Shown: positions 17,243-26,076 of the stretch, one piece after another
Layout of the letters: each line of letters starts with the position of its first letter
Position numbering within the stretch: position 1 is the first letter of the stretch
NCBI RefSeq assembly: GCF_030825785.1
Contig: NZ_JAPJPG010000007.1
Location: 1-52,744 of the forward strand
Length of the DNA stretch: 52,744 nt
Source of the DNA: Anaerococcus sp.
GTDB lineage: Bacteria; Bacillota; Clostridia; Tissierellales; Peptoniphilaceae
Reading direction: 5' to 3'
Translations under genes and position numbers: made by a program
The notes under the pieces: model-generated
Told to the model about the DNA's origin: nothing
The model's database searches: none
The model's input: the letters and a program-made list of their open reading frames with translations, nothing else

Positions 17243-19233
17243 TAGTTTAAAATAATCCTTTTATTCTCTCTAAAATATTCATCGACATATGTAAGGTCGA
17301 TTCCTTCGTAATTATTAACTTTGAGCTTCTCATATATCTTAAAACATTTTTCAATTTCATCTTTACTCATATTAAGAAAATCTACAGTCGATAGATTCTT
17401 GCCGTGTTGTAAATAAGATAAGATTTTGCCACCACCTCTTTGTTCATAGTCTTTCTTAGCTATTTCGAATCCATCATTACTTTCTACTAAGATATTTAAT
17501 TTATTTGATGGTGAGGGATTATCAGAAATTAAATAGCAGTATGATTCATAATCACCCCTACCTACTCTTCCTCTAAGCTGGTGGAGGGTTGAAAGACCGA
17601 AATTATTGGCATTATATATTACCATGGTATTAGCATTGGCCACATCTATACCTACTTCAATAACTGTAGTTGCTAGCAATATATCAATTTTACCCTTATT
17701 GAAATCTCCTAAGATATCTTCCTTTTCCTTAGCTTTCATCTTGCCATGAAGGATAGCTATCATATATCGTGGAAATCTCTTCTTATAGATTTTATATAAA
17801 TTTTCCAAAGAATTTTTATCATCAGAGTCAATATTGTTGCTAACTACATATATTTGTCTGCCTTCTCTTATCGTTTGATTTATCTTCTCATATAAGATTT
17901 CAATTTTATCAGATCCCAAAAGCCTTGTCCTTATAGGCTTTCTTCCCTTGGGAAGTTCGTTTATTATAGATAAGTCGATAATTTCTGAGATTTTAAGAGA
18001 CAGGGTCCTTGGAATAGGAGTCGCTGTCATTGTAAGATAATTTACAGCATCGCCCTTTAGGGCCAGCATTTGCCTTTGGCTTACACCAAATCTGTGTTGC
18101 TCATCATTTACGACAAACTTCAAATTATTAAAGTCAACATCTTCAACTATGATTGCATGAGTTCCAATAAGGATGTCAATTTTACCATTTTTAAGGTCCT
18201 CTTTAAGTTTATCCTTATCCTTGCTACTTCCTGTAAGTAAGGCTGCACTTACATTAAACTTATCAAAAAGCTCGATGTTTTTTTCAAATTGCTGAATAGC
18301 CAAAATCTCAGTTGGTACCATCATAGCTGATTGATAGCCGTTTAGGGCAAAAATTATCATAATTACTATAGCAACTATTGTCTTACCACTTCCTACATCC
18401 CCAACCAAGAGTCTATTGGCTGTGTAAGCACTCTTACAATCATCCAAAATTTCTTCCAAAACCCTTCTTTGACTTCTGGTGAGTGTGAATGAAAGCTCAG
18501 ATAAAATCTCATCTAGCTTGTAAGCAAGATCAATATCTTGTCTAAACTTAGTTTTACTTTTGAGAAAGTCCAAAAAGCATAAGTCTTTTAATAAGTCCAC
18601 TATTTTGATCTGACTCTTTGCCTTGGTTAAGCCTTCGACTGACGTGGGAAAATGAATCTCTTTAAGATTGTCATATCTTTTATTTAGAGAGAATCCTTCT
18701 AATATAGTATCGGACAGAATTTCTTCTCTCCTATCAAAGTAAGCCAAAGCTTGAATCATAAATTGCCTGATTTGTTTATTACTAATTCCCTTTGTAAGAG
18801 GGTAAATCGATGCAATTGAGCCTATCTCATCATCATCCATTTCACAAAATAAAGGATTCCCAGCTTCATAAAAAGCATTCTTCTTAGAAACTGAGGTATA
18901 AAACTTATATGTCCTTCCTCTAACAAGCCTTCTCGGGGTAAACCTGTCATTAAACCATATGAGTCTTATATTTCCAAATTGCGATTTTTCTTCAAAGGCA
19001 TAGATATAGGAAATAGTCATTTTACCAAAATTCTTCTGGTACAGTCTACTAGAAATTTTCCGGACAAAATAATGTTTGTTGTTATCGTCTATATCGACTA
19101 TACTTTTTAACTTGCTCCTGTCCTCATATTCTCGAGGATAGTAATTATAAAGATCTGATACAGAAGATATACCAAGCCTCTTAAAGTCCTTACACTTCTT
19201 ATCTCCTATGCCCTTTAAAGCCTTCAAATCCAT
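17242..19233 (-). CDS. recG: ATP-dependent DNA helicase RecG
   Basis: Remodels stalled replication forks and Holliday junctions. It has 663 residues, near the family length. An N-terminal wedge domain contains a helix-hairpin start (LKGIGDKKCKDFKRLGI). Helicase motif I is GDVGSGKT near residue 277, motif II is DEQHRFGVSQRQ, motif III is TMTATPIPRTLSL, and the C-terminal half contains HQLRGRVGRGDYESYCYL. It abuts fakA and rsmD with one-base overlaps. Confidence 0.96.
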   Translation of the reverse strand: MDLKALKGIGDKKCKDFKRLGISSVSDLYNYYPREYEDRSKLKSIVDIDDNNKHYFVRKISSRLYQKNFGKMTISYIYAFEEKSQFGNIRLIWFNDRFTPRRLVRGRTYKFYTSVSKKNAFYEAGNPLFCEMDDDEIGSIASIYPLTKGISNKQIRQFMIQALAYFDRREEILSDTILEGFSLNKRYDNLKEIHFPTSVEGLTKAKSQIKIVDLLKDLCFLDFLKSKTKFRQDIDLAYKLDEILSELSFTLTRSQRRVLEEILDDCKSAYTANRLLVGDVGSGKTIVAIVIMIIFALNGYQSAMMVPTEILAIQQFEKNIELFDKFNVSAALLTGSSKDKDKLKEDLKNGKIDILIGTHAIIVEDVDFNNLKFVVNDEQHRFGVSQRQMLALKGDAVNYLTMTATPIPRTLSLKISEIIDLSIINELPKGRKPIRTRLLGSDKIEILYEKINQTIREGRQIYVVSNNIDSDDKNSLENLYKIYKKRFPRYMIAILHGKMKAKEKEDILGDFNKGKIDILLATTVIEVGIDVANANTMVIYNANNFGLSTLHQLRGRVGRGDYESYCYLISDNPSPSNKLNILVESNDGFEIAKKDYEQRGGGKILSYLQHGKNLSTVDFLNMSKDEIEKCFKIYEKLKVNNYEGIDLTYVDEYFRENKRIILN

Positions 19234-20801
19234 TATTCAAGTGTGATTGTATAGTAGTAGACTGGCTGTCCACCGTAGACTAATTCACAGTCCACGTCCT
19301 TGAATTTTTTAGAAAGTTTCTTAGAAAAATCCTTAGCTCTCCTTTTTTCTATATCTTCACCATAATAAATAGTTATCAATGAAATATCGTCTTCTTCTAT
19401 AATATCTGCTATAGTTTCCTCACAGGTTTTTTCTATCGAAGAATTAGTTGCGACAATTTTTCCATCAAGTATTCCAATATAGTCATCTTTTCTTATCTTT
19501 ATGTCGTTAACACTTGTATCCCTTATAGATATTGAAACTTCGGCAATATGAATATCTTCTATAATTTCGTTCATATTTTCGAGGTTTTCTTCAGGACTCA
19601 TAGCTTCATCGAATTCAAGAATAGCACTAAAGGCCTCAGGTATTGATCTTGTCTCAACAACGAATACATTTTTATCTGAAACTTCAGCAGCCTGCTTTGC
19701 AGACATGATAATATTCTTATTATTTGGGAAAATAAATATATTTTCAGCCTTTATTTCTTCAACTGCCTTATATAGGTCCTCGGTAGATGGATTCATTGTC
19801 TGACCACCTGCAATAACCTTATCTATGTTCATACTTTCCATGATAGCATTATATCCTTCACCTCTAGATACAGCAATAAACCCATATTTCTTATCAGAAA
19901 TATCTACGTTTTTCTCGACAATTTCTACTTCAGGCTTTAAATTTTCTACTGTAATTTTTAATATCACACCTTCCATTAGAATCATTTGAACGATGTTTTG
20001 CGGACTGTCAGTCTTAAAAGATGATTTTAATGTGTCTTTATTTAAAATAGATTCATAATCTTTAGTAATCCTTGTAAGATTCTCATCTAAAGAAGTGAGT
20101 TTTTCTTCATTGCCAGCAAGTTCAAATTCAACCTTATAAGTAAAGTCATCATCATTTTTTTCTTTAGATAAATTAATATCCCTATCTATATTTGAATTTA
20201 GAGCATTTAATGCTCCTCTTAATAAGAAAATTAATCCTTGTCCCCCAGAATCTACTACTCCAGCTTCTTTTAGAACAGGGAGTTGCTTAGGCGTGTTATC
20301 TAAAGCTACTTGGCCCGCTCCAATAATTTCTATAAGATAATCATCTAACTCTATTTCATCTTCGAATGCTTCACTAGCTTTTTCGGCCATTTTATTAGCT
20401 ACAGTAAGGATTGTTCCCTCTGTTGGTTGCATAACGGCCTTGTAGGCTGTTTTGCTTGCATTTTCAAATATTTCTCTAATATCATTAGCGTAGATTATAT
20501 CCTTCCCCTTGAGAGTCTTAGACATTCCACGAACTAGCTGAGATAGGATAACACCTGAGTTTCCCCTCGCCCCCATTAGGGTTCCTTGGCTAAGTGCCTT
20601 AGATAATTCTTCAACAGAAGATAATCCAGATTTATTAACTTTATCAAGACCTGATTTTATAGTCATAAACATATTTGTACCAGTATCTCCGTCTGGTACA
20701 GGAAATACATTTAGCTCATTGACCAAATCTTTGTTTTCATCTAAATATTCATAAGCTCCAATAATCATTTGTTGGAGTTTATTTGCATCAATACTTTTCA
20801 T
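19233..20801 (-). CDS. fakA: Fatty acid kinase catalytic subunit FakA (DhaL domain, YloV)
   Basis: Phosphorylates fatty acids held by FakB (DegV-family) carriers, giving acyl-phosphates for phospholipid synthesis. It has 522 residues. The N-terminal DhaL nucleotide-binding domain carries NVFPVPDGDTGTNMF near residue 30 and GARGNSGVILSQL near 77. The C-terminal domain, from about residue 320, is of the DUF1949/FakA type. Upstream yloU is the standard neighbour in Firmicutes. Two candidate FakB partners are encoded in this window at 39122-40015 and 42815-43699. Confidence 0.93.
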   Translation of the reverse strand: MKSIDANKLQQMIIGAYEYLDENKDLVNELNVFPVPDGDTGTNMFMTIKSGLDKVNKSGLSSVEELSKALSQGTLMGARGNSGVILSQLVRGMSKTLKGKDIIYANDIREIFENASKTAYKAVMQPTEGTILTVANKMAEKASEAFEDEIELDDYLIEIIGAGQVALDNTPKQLPVLKEAGVVDSGGQGLIFLLRGALNALNSNIDRDINLSKEKNDDDFTYKVEFELAGNEEKLTSLDENLTRITKDYESILNKDTLKSSFKTDSPQNIVQMILMEGVILKITVENLKPEVEIVEKNVDISDKKYGFIAVSRGEGYNAIMESMNIDKVIAGGQTMNPSTEDLYKAVEEIKAENIFIFPNNKNIIMSAKQAAEVSDKNVFVVETRSIPEAFSAILEFDEAMSPEENLENMNEIIEDIHIAEVSISIRDTSVNDIKIRKDDYIGILDGKIVATNSSIEKTCEETIADIIEEDDISLITIYYGEDIEKRRAKDFSKKLSKKFKDVDCELVYGGQPVYYYTITLE

Positions 20802-20809
20802 TTATACTC

Positions 20810-21163
20810 CTATTTGTTGATCCCTTGAACAAAAATATTCACTTCGGCAACTCTTACTTTAAGGGACTTTTCAACATTATATTTAACATTTTCAATTATA
20901 TTTTGACAAACTACAGGAATTCTAACACCATATTTCAAAAACAAGGAAATATTGATAGATAATGTCCCATTGTCTAGCCTCTTTATATTAACTCCCTTTT
21001 GCATATTGTTTACTCTCAAAAGCTCATATATTCCATCTTTTGCAGATTGGCTAGCAAGACCCACAACCCCATAAGATTGCATTACACTTGCTACTGTAAT
21101 ATTATTTATAAGTGAATCATCAATGGTTACTTTTCCTAAATTATTAACATACTTAATAGTCAT
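20810..21163 (-). CDS. yloU: Asp23/Gls24 family protein (YloU-like)
   Basis: A 117-residue DUF322 protein, first gene of the yloU-fakA-recG-rsmD-coaD operon. Family pattern: GKVTIDDSLINNITVASVMQSYGVVGL, then a C-terminal EVNIFVQGI strand. It is paralogous to the YqhY-like protein at 13498-13824. A strong TGGAGG ribosome site precedes the ATG. The cellular role is not settled; its conserved place before fakA suggests a link to membrane lipid supply. Confidence 0.87.
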   Translation of the reverse strand: MTIKYVNNLGKVTIDDSLINNITVASVMQSYGVVGLASQSAKDGIYELLRVNNMQKGVNIKRLDNGTLSINISLFLKYGVRIPVVCQNIIENVKYNVEKSLKVRVAEVNIFVQGINK

Positions 21164-21207
21164 GATACCTCCAGTATGATCAGTAAGTCTATTACCTTTT
21201 TATAATG

Positions 21208-21216
21208 ATTATACCA
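21208..21216 (-). promoter_or_regulatory. Promoter of the yloU-fakA operon (extended -10)
   Basis: TATAAT (21208-21213) preceded by TGG on the minus strand, an extended -10. No recognisable -35 lies 17 bases upstream. The leader to the yloU ATG is about 40 bases. Confidence 0.62.
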
Positions 21217-21266
21217 TAAACGATACATTAATTATAATAAAATTGCTAAAGATTATTGAATAATAG

Positions 21267-21295
21267 AAAAAACCGTCAAATTAATGACGGTTTTT
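21267..21295 (-). terminator. Terminator after nifJ1
   Basis: Eleven-base-pair perfect stem (AAAAACCGTCA with TGACGGTTTTT, loop of six) 14 bases past the nifJ1 stop, followed by T-rich sequence on the minus strand. The symmetric A and T runs could let it work on both strands. Confidence 0.88.
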
Positions 21296-21308
21296 GAAAA
21301 TCTTATTC

Positions 21309-24300
21309 TTATTTTCCAGCTAATCTCTTATATGTTTCATATCTTTCTTTAGCAGCTTTTTCTGCTTCAGCATATAGCTCATCAGCTGTTTCAGGGAAGG
21401 ATCTCTTTAGTGATGAGTATCTTACTTCACCTTGAATAAATTCTTGGAATGATTCTTTTGGTTCTCTAGAATCAAGTTGGAATGGATTTTTGCCCTCGTC
21501 AGCAAGTCTTGGGTCAAATCTCCATAAGTGCCAGTAACCAGCATCAACAGCTTGTTTTTCTCTGTATTGTGATTTACCCATACCGATTCTGATACCGTGG
21601 TTGATACATGGTGCATAAGCTATTACTAGTGATGGACCATTGTAGCTTTCAGCTTCTTTTAGAGCCTTAATTGTTTGGTTTTGGTTAGCACCCATAGCTA
21701 CTTGTGCACAGTATACGTAACCGTAAGAAGTCATCATTAGACCAAGGTCTTTCTTTCTTACCTTTTTACCAGCGGCAGCAAATTGTGCTACTGCAGATAA
21801 TGGTGTAGCTTTAGAAGATTGTCCACCTGTGTTAGAGTAAACTTCTGTATCAAATACAAGGATGTTGATGTCTTCACCACTTGCTAGTACGTGATCAACT
21901 CCACCGAATCCGATATCGTAGCTCCATCCATCACCACCAAAGATCCAGATAGATTTTTTAATCATGTAATCTTTTAGTTGGAAGATCTTATCAAGTAGGT
22001 CTTTACCTTCTTCGCTATCTACTGTTTCTTCTTTTAGTTTCATGATCTTAGCTGTTGCTTCTTTAGAAGTATTAACAGTTTCTTTACCTTCTAACCAAGC
22101 CTTGAATGCTTCGTTAAATGGTGTATCAAGACCAAGTTCTAAGAAGTTATTCATGTATGTTTCAAGTAATGACTTATTAGCATCTGCTGCAAGCTTCATA
22201 CCATAACCGTATTCAGCAGCATCTTCGAACAATGAGTTACCCCAAGCTGGTCCTTGTCCACAAGAGTTCTTTGTGTAAGACATAGCTGGTGCACTTGCTC
22301 CCCAGATTGATGAACATCCTGTAGCATTTGCAATGTACATTCTATCACCAAATAGTTGTGTTACAAGTTTAGCGTAAGGTGTTTCACCACAACCTGCACA
22401 TGCACCTGAGAACTCAAGTAATGGTTGTTTGAATTGGCTTCCCTTTAGAGTCATTGGATCCATAACATCTTCTTTGTATCCAACTTCTTCGTGAGCGTAG
22501 TACCAATTATCTTTTTCTTTTTCAACTTCATCTTCGAATGGTTTCATTAGAAGAGCTTTTTCTGGAGCTGGACATACATCTGCACAGTTTCCACATCCAG
22601 TACAGTCTAATGGAGAAACTTGGATTCTAAATTCGTATCCTTCCATGCCCTTACCAATAGCTTTTTTAGTTTCAAAGCCTTCTGGTGCGTTTGCCTTTTC
22701 TTCTTCTGTTACTAAGAAAGGTCTAATTACTGCGTGAGGACAAACGTATGAACATTGGTTACATTGGATACAGTTGTCTATTTGCCATTCTGGAACATTA
22801 AGAGCGATACCTCTCTTTTCGTATTGAGTTGTACCTGATTCGAAAGCTCCATCTTCTCTACCAACGAATGCTGATACAGGGATGTCGTCTTCTTTTTGTT
22901 CAAGCATTGGTTTAACAATTTCTCTGATGAATTCTGGAAGTTCTCTTTCTTCTTTCTTTTCATCAACAGCATCTTTCCAAGCTTCTGGAACTTCTACTTT
23001 GTGCATAGCATCGATTCCGCTATCAACAGCTTTGTAGTTCATGTTTACAATGTCATCACCCTTGTGACCATAAGACTTAACTATAGATTCTTTTAGGTAT
23101 TTAACGGCATCTTCTAATGGAATTACGTCAGCTAGTTTGAAGAATGCTGATTGCATAATCATGTTTGTTCTAGAACCTAGACCAATTTCAGCTGCTAAGT
23201 GAGAAGCATCTATTGTGTAGAATTCTACTTCATGTTCAGCAATGTAGCGTTTCATGTTTGCTGGTAGGTGTTCTTCTAATTCTTCATCTGTCCAAGCACA
23301 GTTTAGTAAGAACTTACCACCGTCTTTTAGACCTTTAAGTAGGTCGTATTGGTTAACATAAGCTACCTTTGAGCAAGACATAAAGTCAGCTTCGTCAAGT
23401 AGGTATGTTGATCTAATAGGGTCTTTACCAAATCTTAAGTGAGAAACTGTTAGACCACCTGATTTCTTTGAGTCATAGTCAAAGTAACCTTGTGCGTACA
23501 TGTCAGTGTTATCACCGATAATCTTGATAGCTTGTTTATTAGCTCCAACAGTACCGTCAGATCCGAATCCCCAGAATTTACATCTTGTTGTACCTTCTTG
23601 TCTAATCTTAAGGTCTGTTCTTTCAAGTGATTTGTGTGTTACATCATCATTGATAGAGATTGTGAAGTCTTCTTTTGGTTCATCTTCAGCAAGATTTTTA
23701 AATACAGCTTCAATATCAGCTGGAACTGTATCTTTAGATGAAAGACCATATCTACCACCGATGATTAGTGGTTTATCTTCTTGATCATAGTAAGCTGATT
23801 TAACATCTAGTAGTAGTGGCTCACCAATAGATCCTTTTTCTTTTGTTCTATCAAGAACAGCAATTTTCTTAACTGTTTTTGGAATTGCTTTTAGTAAGTG
23901 TTCTTTAGAGAATGGTCTAAATAGATGAACTTCAATCATACCTACTTTTTTGCCATCAGCTAGTAGGGCATCTATTGTCTCTTCTGCTGCTTGACATACA
24001 GAACCCATAGCTACTATGATTTCTTCAGCATCATCTGCACCGTAGTAATTGAATAATTCGTAATTTGTACCGATTAATTCATTGATTTTGTGCATGTAGT
24101 CTTCAGCTATACCTACGATATCTTCATAAGCATTGTTGCTTGATTCCATTCTTTGGAAGAAGATGTTCTTTTCAGCTGTACCAATTGTTTTTGGTCTTTC
24201 TGGGTTTAGTGAATTGTTTTTGAATCTGTTTACAGCTTCCATATCAACAAGTGGAGCTAGGTCTTTGTAGTCCCAAACTTCTATTTTTTGGATTTCGTGA

Positions 24301-24836
24301 CTTGTTCTGAATCCATCGAAGAAGTTTACGAATGGGATGCTTCCCTTGATTGCTGATAAGTGAGCAACTGGACCTAAGTCCATTACTTCTTGAACTGAAG
24401 AAGCGCAAAGCATAGCAAAACCTGTTTGTCTTGCTGCCATTACGTCTGAATGGTCACCATAGATTGAAAGTGCGTGTGTTGCAAGTGTTCTTGCTGCAAC
24501 GTGGAATACACCTGGTAATCTTTCACCTGCAATTTTGTACATATTTGGGATCATTAGTAATAATCCTTGACTTGCAGTATATGTAGTGGTTAGTGCTCCT
24601 GCTGCTAATGCTCCGTGAACTGCTCCTGCAGCACCTGCTTCAGATTGCATTTCTTTTACTTCAACTGGTCTACCAAAAATATTTTTTCTGCCGTTAGCAG
24701 CCCAAACATCTACTGCTTCTGGCATTGGTGATGAAGGTGTGATTGGATAGATTGTTGCAACATCAGTGAACGCATATGATACGTGAGCTGCTGCTGTGTT
24801 ACCATCCATAGTCTTCATAGCTCTTTTAACTGTCAT
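21309..24836 (-). CDS. nifJ: Pyruvate:ferredoxin oxidoreductase, copy 1
   Basis: Oxidises pyruvate with CoA to acetyl-CoA, CO2 and reduced ferredoxin. A single-chain, oxygen-sensitive homodimeric type of 1175 residues. The N-terminal pyruvate-binding domain contains YPITPSSPMPE. Two ferredoxin-type clusters, CIQCNQCSYVCPH and CTGCGNCADVCPAP, lie near residues 685-760. The TPP domain has GACAGCGETPYAKL, GDGWSYDIGFGG and EVYSNTGGQSSKATP, plus ATGCSSIWG and YAPCINHGI carrying the proximal-cluster cysteines. It is a single-gene unit with a near-consensus promoter and its own terminator, so probably abundant. A close paralogue is at 45064-48600. Confidence 0.97.
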   Translation of the reverse strand: MTVKRAMKTMDGNTAAAHVSYAFTDVATIYPITPSSPMPEAVDVWAANGRKNIFGRPVEVKEMQSEAGAAGAVHGALAAGALTTTYTASQGLLLMIPNMYKIAGERLPGVFHVAARTLATHALSIYGDHSDVMAARQTGFAMLCASSVQEVMDLGPVAHLSAIKGSIPFVNFFDGFRTSHEIQKIEVWDYKDLAPLVDMEAVNRFKNNSLNPERPKTIGTAEKNIFFQRMESSNNAYEDIVGIAEDYMHKINELIGTNYELFNYYGADDAEEIIVAMGSVCQAAEETIDALLADGKKVGMIEVHLFRPFSKEHLLKAIPKTVKKIAVLDRTKEKGSIGEPLLLDVKSAYYDQEDKPLIIGGRYGLSSKDTVPADIEAVFKNLAEDEPKEDFTISINDDVTHKSLERTDLKIRQEGTTRCKFWGFGSDGTVGANKQAIKIIGDNTDMYAQGYFDYDSKKSGGLTVSHLRFGKDPIRSTYLLDEADFMSCSKVAYVNQYDLLKGLKDGGKFLLNCAWTDEELEEHLPANMKRYIAEHEVEFYTIDASHLAAEIGLGSRTNMIMQSAFFKLADVIPLEDAVKYLKESIVKSYGHKGDDIVNMNYKAVDSGIDAMHKVEVPEAWKDAVDEKKEERELPEFIREIVKPMLEQKEDDIPVSAFVGREDGAFESGTTQYEKRGIALNVPEWQIDNCIQCNQCSYVCPHAVIRPFLVTEEEKANAPEGFETKKAIGKGMEGYEFRIQVSPLDCTGCGNCADVCPAPEKALLMKPFEDEVEKEKDNWYYAHEEVGYKEDVMDPMTLKGSQFKQPLLEFSGACAGCGETPYAKLVTQLFGDRMYIANATGCSSIWGASAPAMSYTKNSCGQGPAWGNSLFEDAAEYGYGMKLAADANKSLLETYMNNFLELGLDTPFNEAFKAWLEGKETVNTSKEATAKIMKLKEETVDSEEGKDLLDKIFQLKDYMIKKSIWIFGGDGWSYDIGFGGVDHVLASGEDINILVFDTEVYSNTGGQSSKATPLSAVAQFAAAGKKVRKKDLGLMMTSYGYVYCAQVAMGANQNQTIKALKEAESYNGPSLVIAYAPCINHGIRIGMGKSQYREKQAVDAGYWHLWRFDPRLADEGKNPFQLDSREPKESFQEFIQGEVRYSSLKRSFPETADELYAEAEKAAKERYETYKRLAGK

Positions 24837-24884
24837 TTAAGACCTCCTATAATATTAGTAACAAATATCGTTAACACTACTTAA

Positions 24885-24913
24885 AGTATAAAGTTTATTG
24901 AAAGAATTGTCAA
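24885..24913 (-). promoter_or_regulatory. Strong nifJ1 promoter
   Basis: Minus strand TTGACA (24908-24913), 17-base spacer, TATACT (24885-24890). This is among the best sigma-A-type matches in the window. The leader is about 40 bases and ends in AGGAGG. Confidence 0.85.
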
Positions 24914-24941
24914 GGGATAATTGGAACTTTTTATGTTTTTA

Positions 24942-24993
24942 GCTAAGATTATATGCATTACATCTTCCTTTGATAAATTGTGTTAATCTTAGC
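24942..24993. repeat. 10-bp inverted repeat between hprK and nifJ1
   Basis: GCTAAGATTA (24942-24951) and its exact complement TAATCTTAGC (24984-24993), 32 bases apart. It lies beyond the hprK stop and upstream of the nifJ1 -35. Neither strand has a U tract after it, so it is not a clear terminator. Confidence 0.6.
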
Positions 24994-25033
24994 AATTACA
25001 TTAGTCATTATTCATGATTTGCCCACAATTACA

Positions 25034-26074
25034 TCAGAAATTATTATCCTCCTCTATAATAGAGTGGTTTACAGGATTATCTGGCTCTCTACCTGCAGCT
25101 TGTCTAAAGATATTGTCAGTCATAACCTTTGCAGCATTGTAACCCAGATTTTTTTCCCTGTGATTCATTGCGGCGACTTCAACAATCATCGCAAGATTTC
25201 TACCAGCTCTAACTGGTACTACTATGTGAGGAACCTTTACACCTAGAATTTCTATAAAGTGATCATCAAGACCAAGTCTATCGTATTCATAGTCTTCCTT
25301 CCATTGTTCTAATTCTATTACTATATCAATCTCTGTTGATGTTTTGACCGAACCTGAACCATATAATCTTCTTACATTAATTATTCCAAGACCTCTTATT
25401 TCCATGTAATGCCTTATATTTTCTGGCGACATTCCAGAAAGTCTATTATTTACGGAAATAATGTCGACCATATCATCTGCAATAAGTCTGTGTCCTCTAT
25501 TTACAAGATCAAGGGCTGTTTCACTCTTTCCTACAGATGATTTGCCCATAATCAGGACTCCTACACCAAATACTTCTAAAAGCTCTCCATGTACATTACT
25601 GGTTTTAGCCAATTGATATTCCAGTTCATCCGATAGCTTGGATATGAGTCTTGTGGACTTTAGTGGAGATCTTAATAGGGTAACATCATAGTAATCACAC
25701 AAATCTTCTATATCTTGATTTATTTCCTTGTCATAAGTAAAGATGATTGCTGGAATTTTATATGATAGAATGCCCCTAAATCTTTCATATTGCATCCTTG
25801 AATCCAGACTTGTGAGATAAGTGTATTCTACTGAACCTATCAATTGAAGCCTCTTGTGAGGAAATTTTTCTAGGTATCCTGTAAGTTGAAGACCAGGTCT
25901 ATTAACTTCCGCACTTTCAAGCTCTATTTCTTCAAAATCACTCGATTTATGAACTATCTCTAGATCTAAGATTTCTACAATTTTACTTAGTTTAACAGTC
26001 TTATCGTCTATTCCGCTTGTAATCTCTTTGTCTATGTGTTCGCTAAAATCGCTTATATCTGTACTATTTGCCAT
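25034..26074 (-). CDS. hprK: HPr kinase/phosphorylase
   Basis: Phosphorylates and dephosphorylates Ser46 of HPr, the switch for carbon catabolite control in Firmicutes. At 346 residues it is slightly longer than the usual 310-320. The Walker A loop is IMGKSSVGKSETALDL near residue 155, followed by HRLIADDMVDI. The family signature is EIRGLGIINVRRLYG near residue 225. The C-terminal extension is acidic (NHSIIEEDNNF). It is the last gene of pepP-uvrC-hprK, two bases after uvrC. ptsH is not in the window. Confidence 0.95.
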   Translation of the reverse strand: MANSTDISDFSEHIDKEITSGIDDKTVKLSKIVEILDLEIVHKSSDFEEIELESAEVNRPGLQLTGYLEKFPHKRLQLIGSVEYTYLTSLDSRMQYERFRGILSYKIPAIIFTYDKEINQDIEDLCDYYDVTLLRSPLKSTRLISKLSDELEYQLAKTSNVHGELLEVFGVGVLIMGKSSVGKSETALDLVNRGHRLIADDMVDIISVNNRLSGMSPENIRHYMEIRGLGIINVRRLYGSGSVKTSTEIDIVIELEQWKEDYEYDRLGLDDHFIEILGVKVPHIVVPVRAGRNLAMIVEVAAMNHREKNLGYNAAKVMTDNIFRQAAGREPDNPVNHSIIEEDNNF

Positions 26075-26076
26075 AT

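Noticed and set aside
24855..24880. Possible Rex (redox) site near the nifJ1 start
   Set aside because: TAAC-N7-GTTA is present but too far from the TTGTTAA-N4-TTAACAA type consensus.
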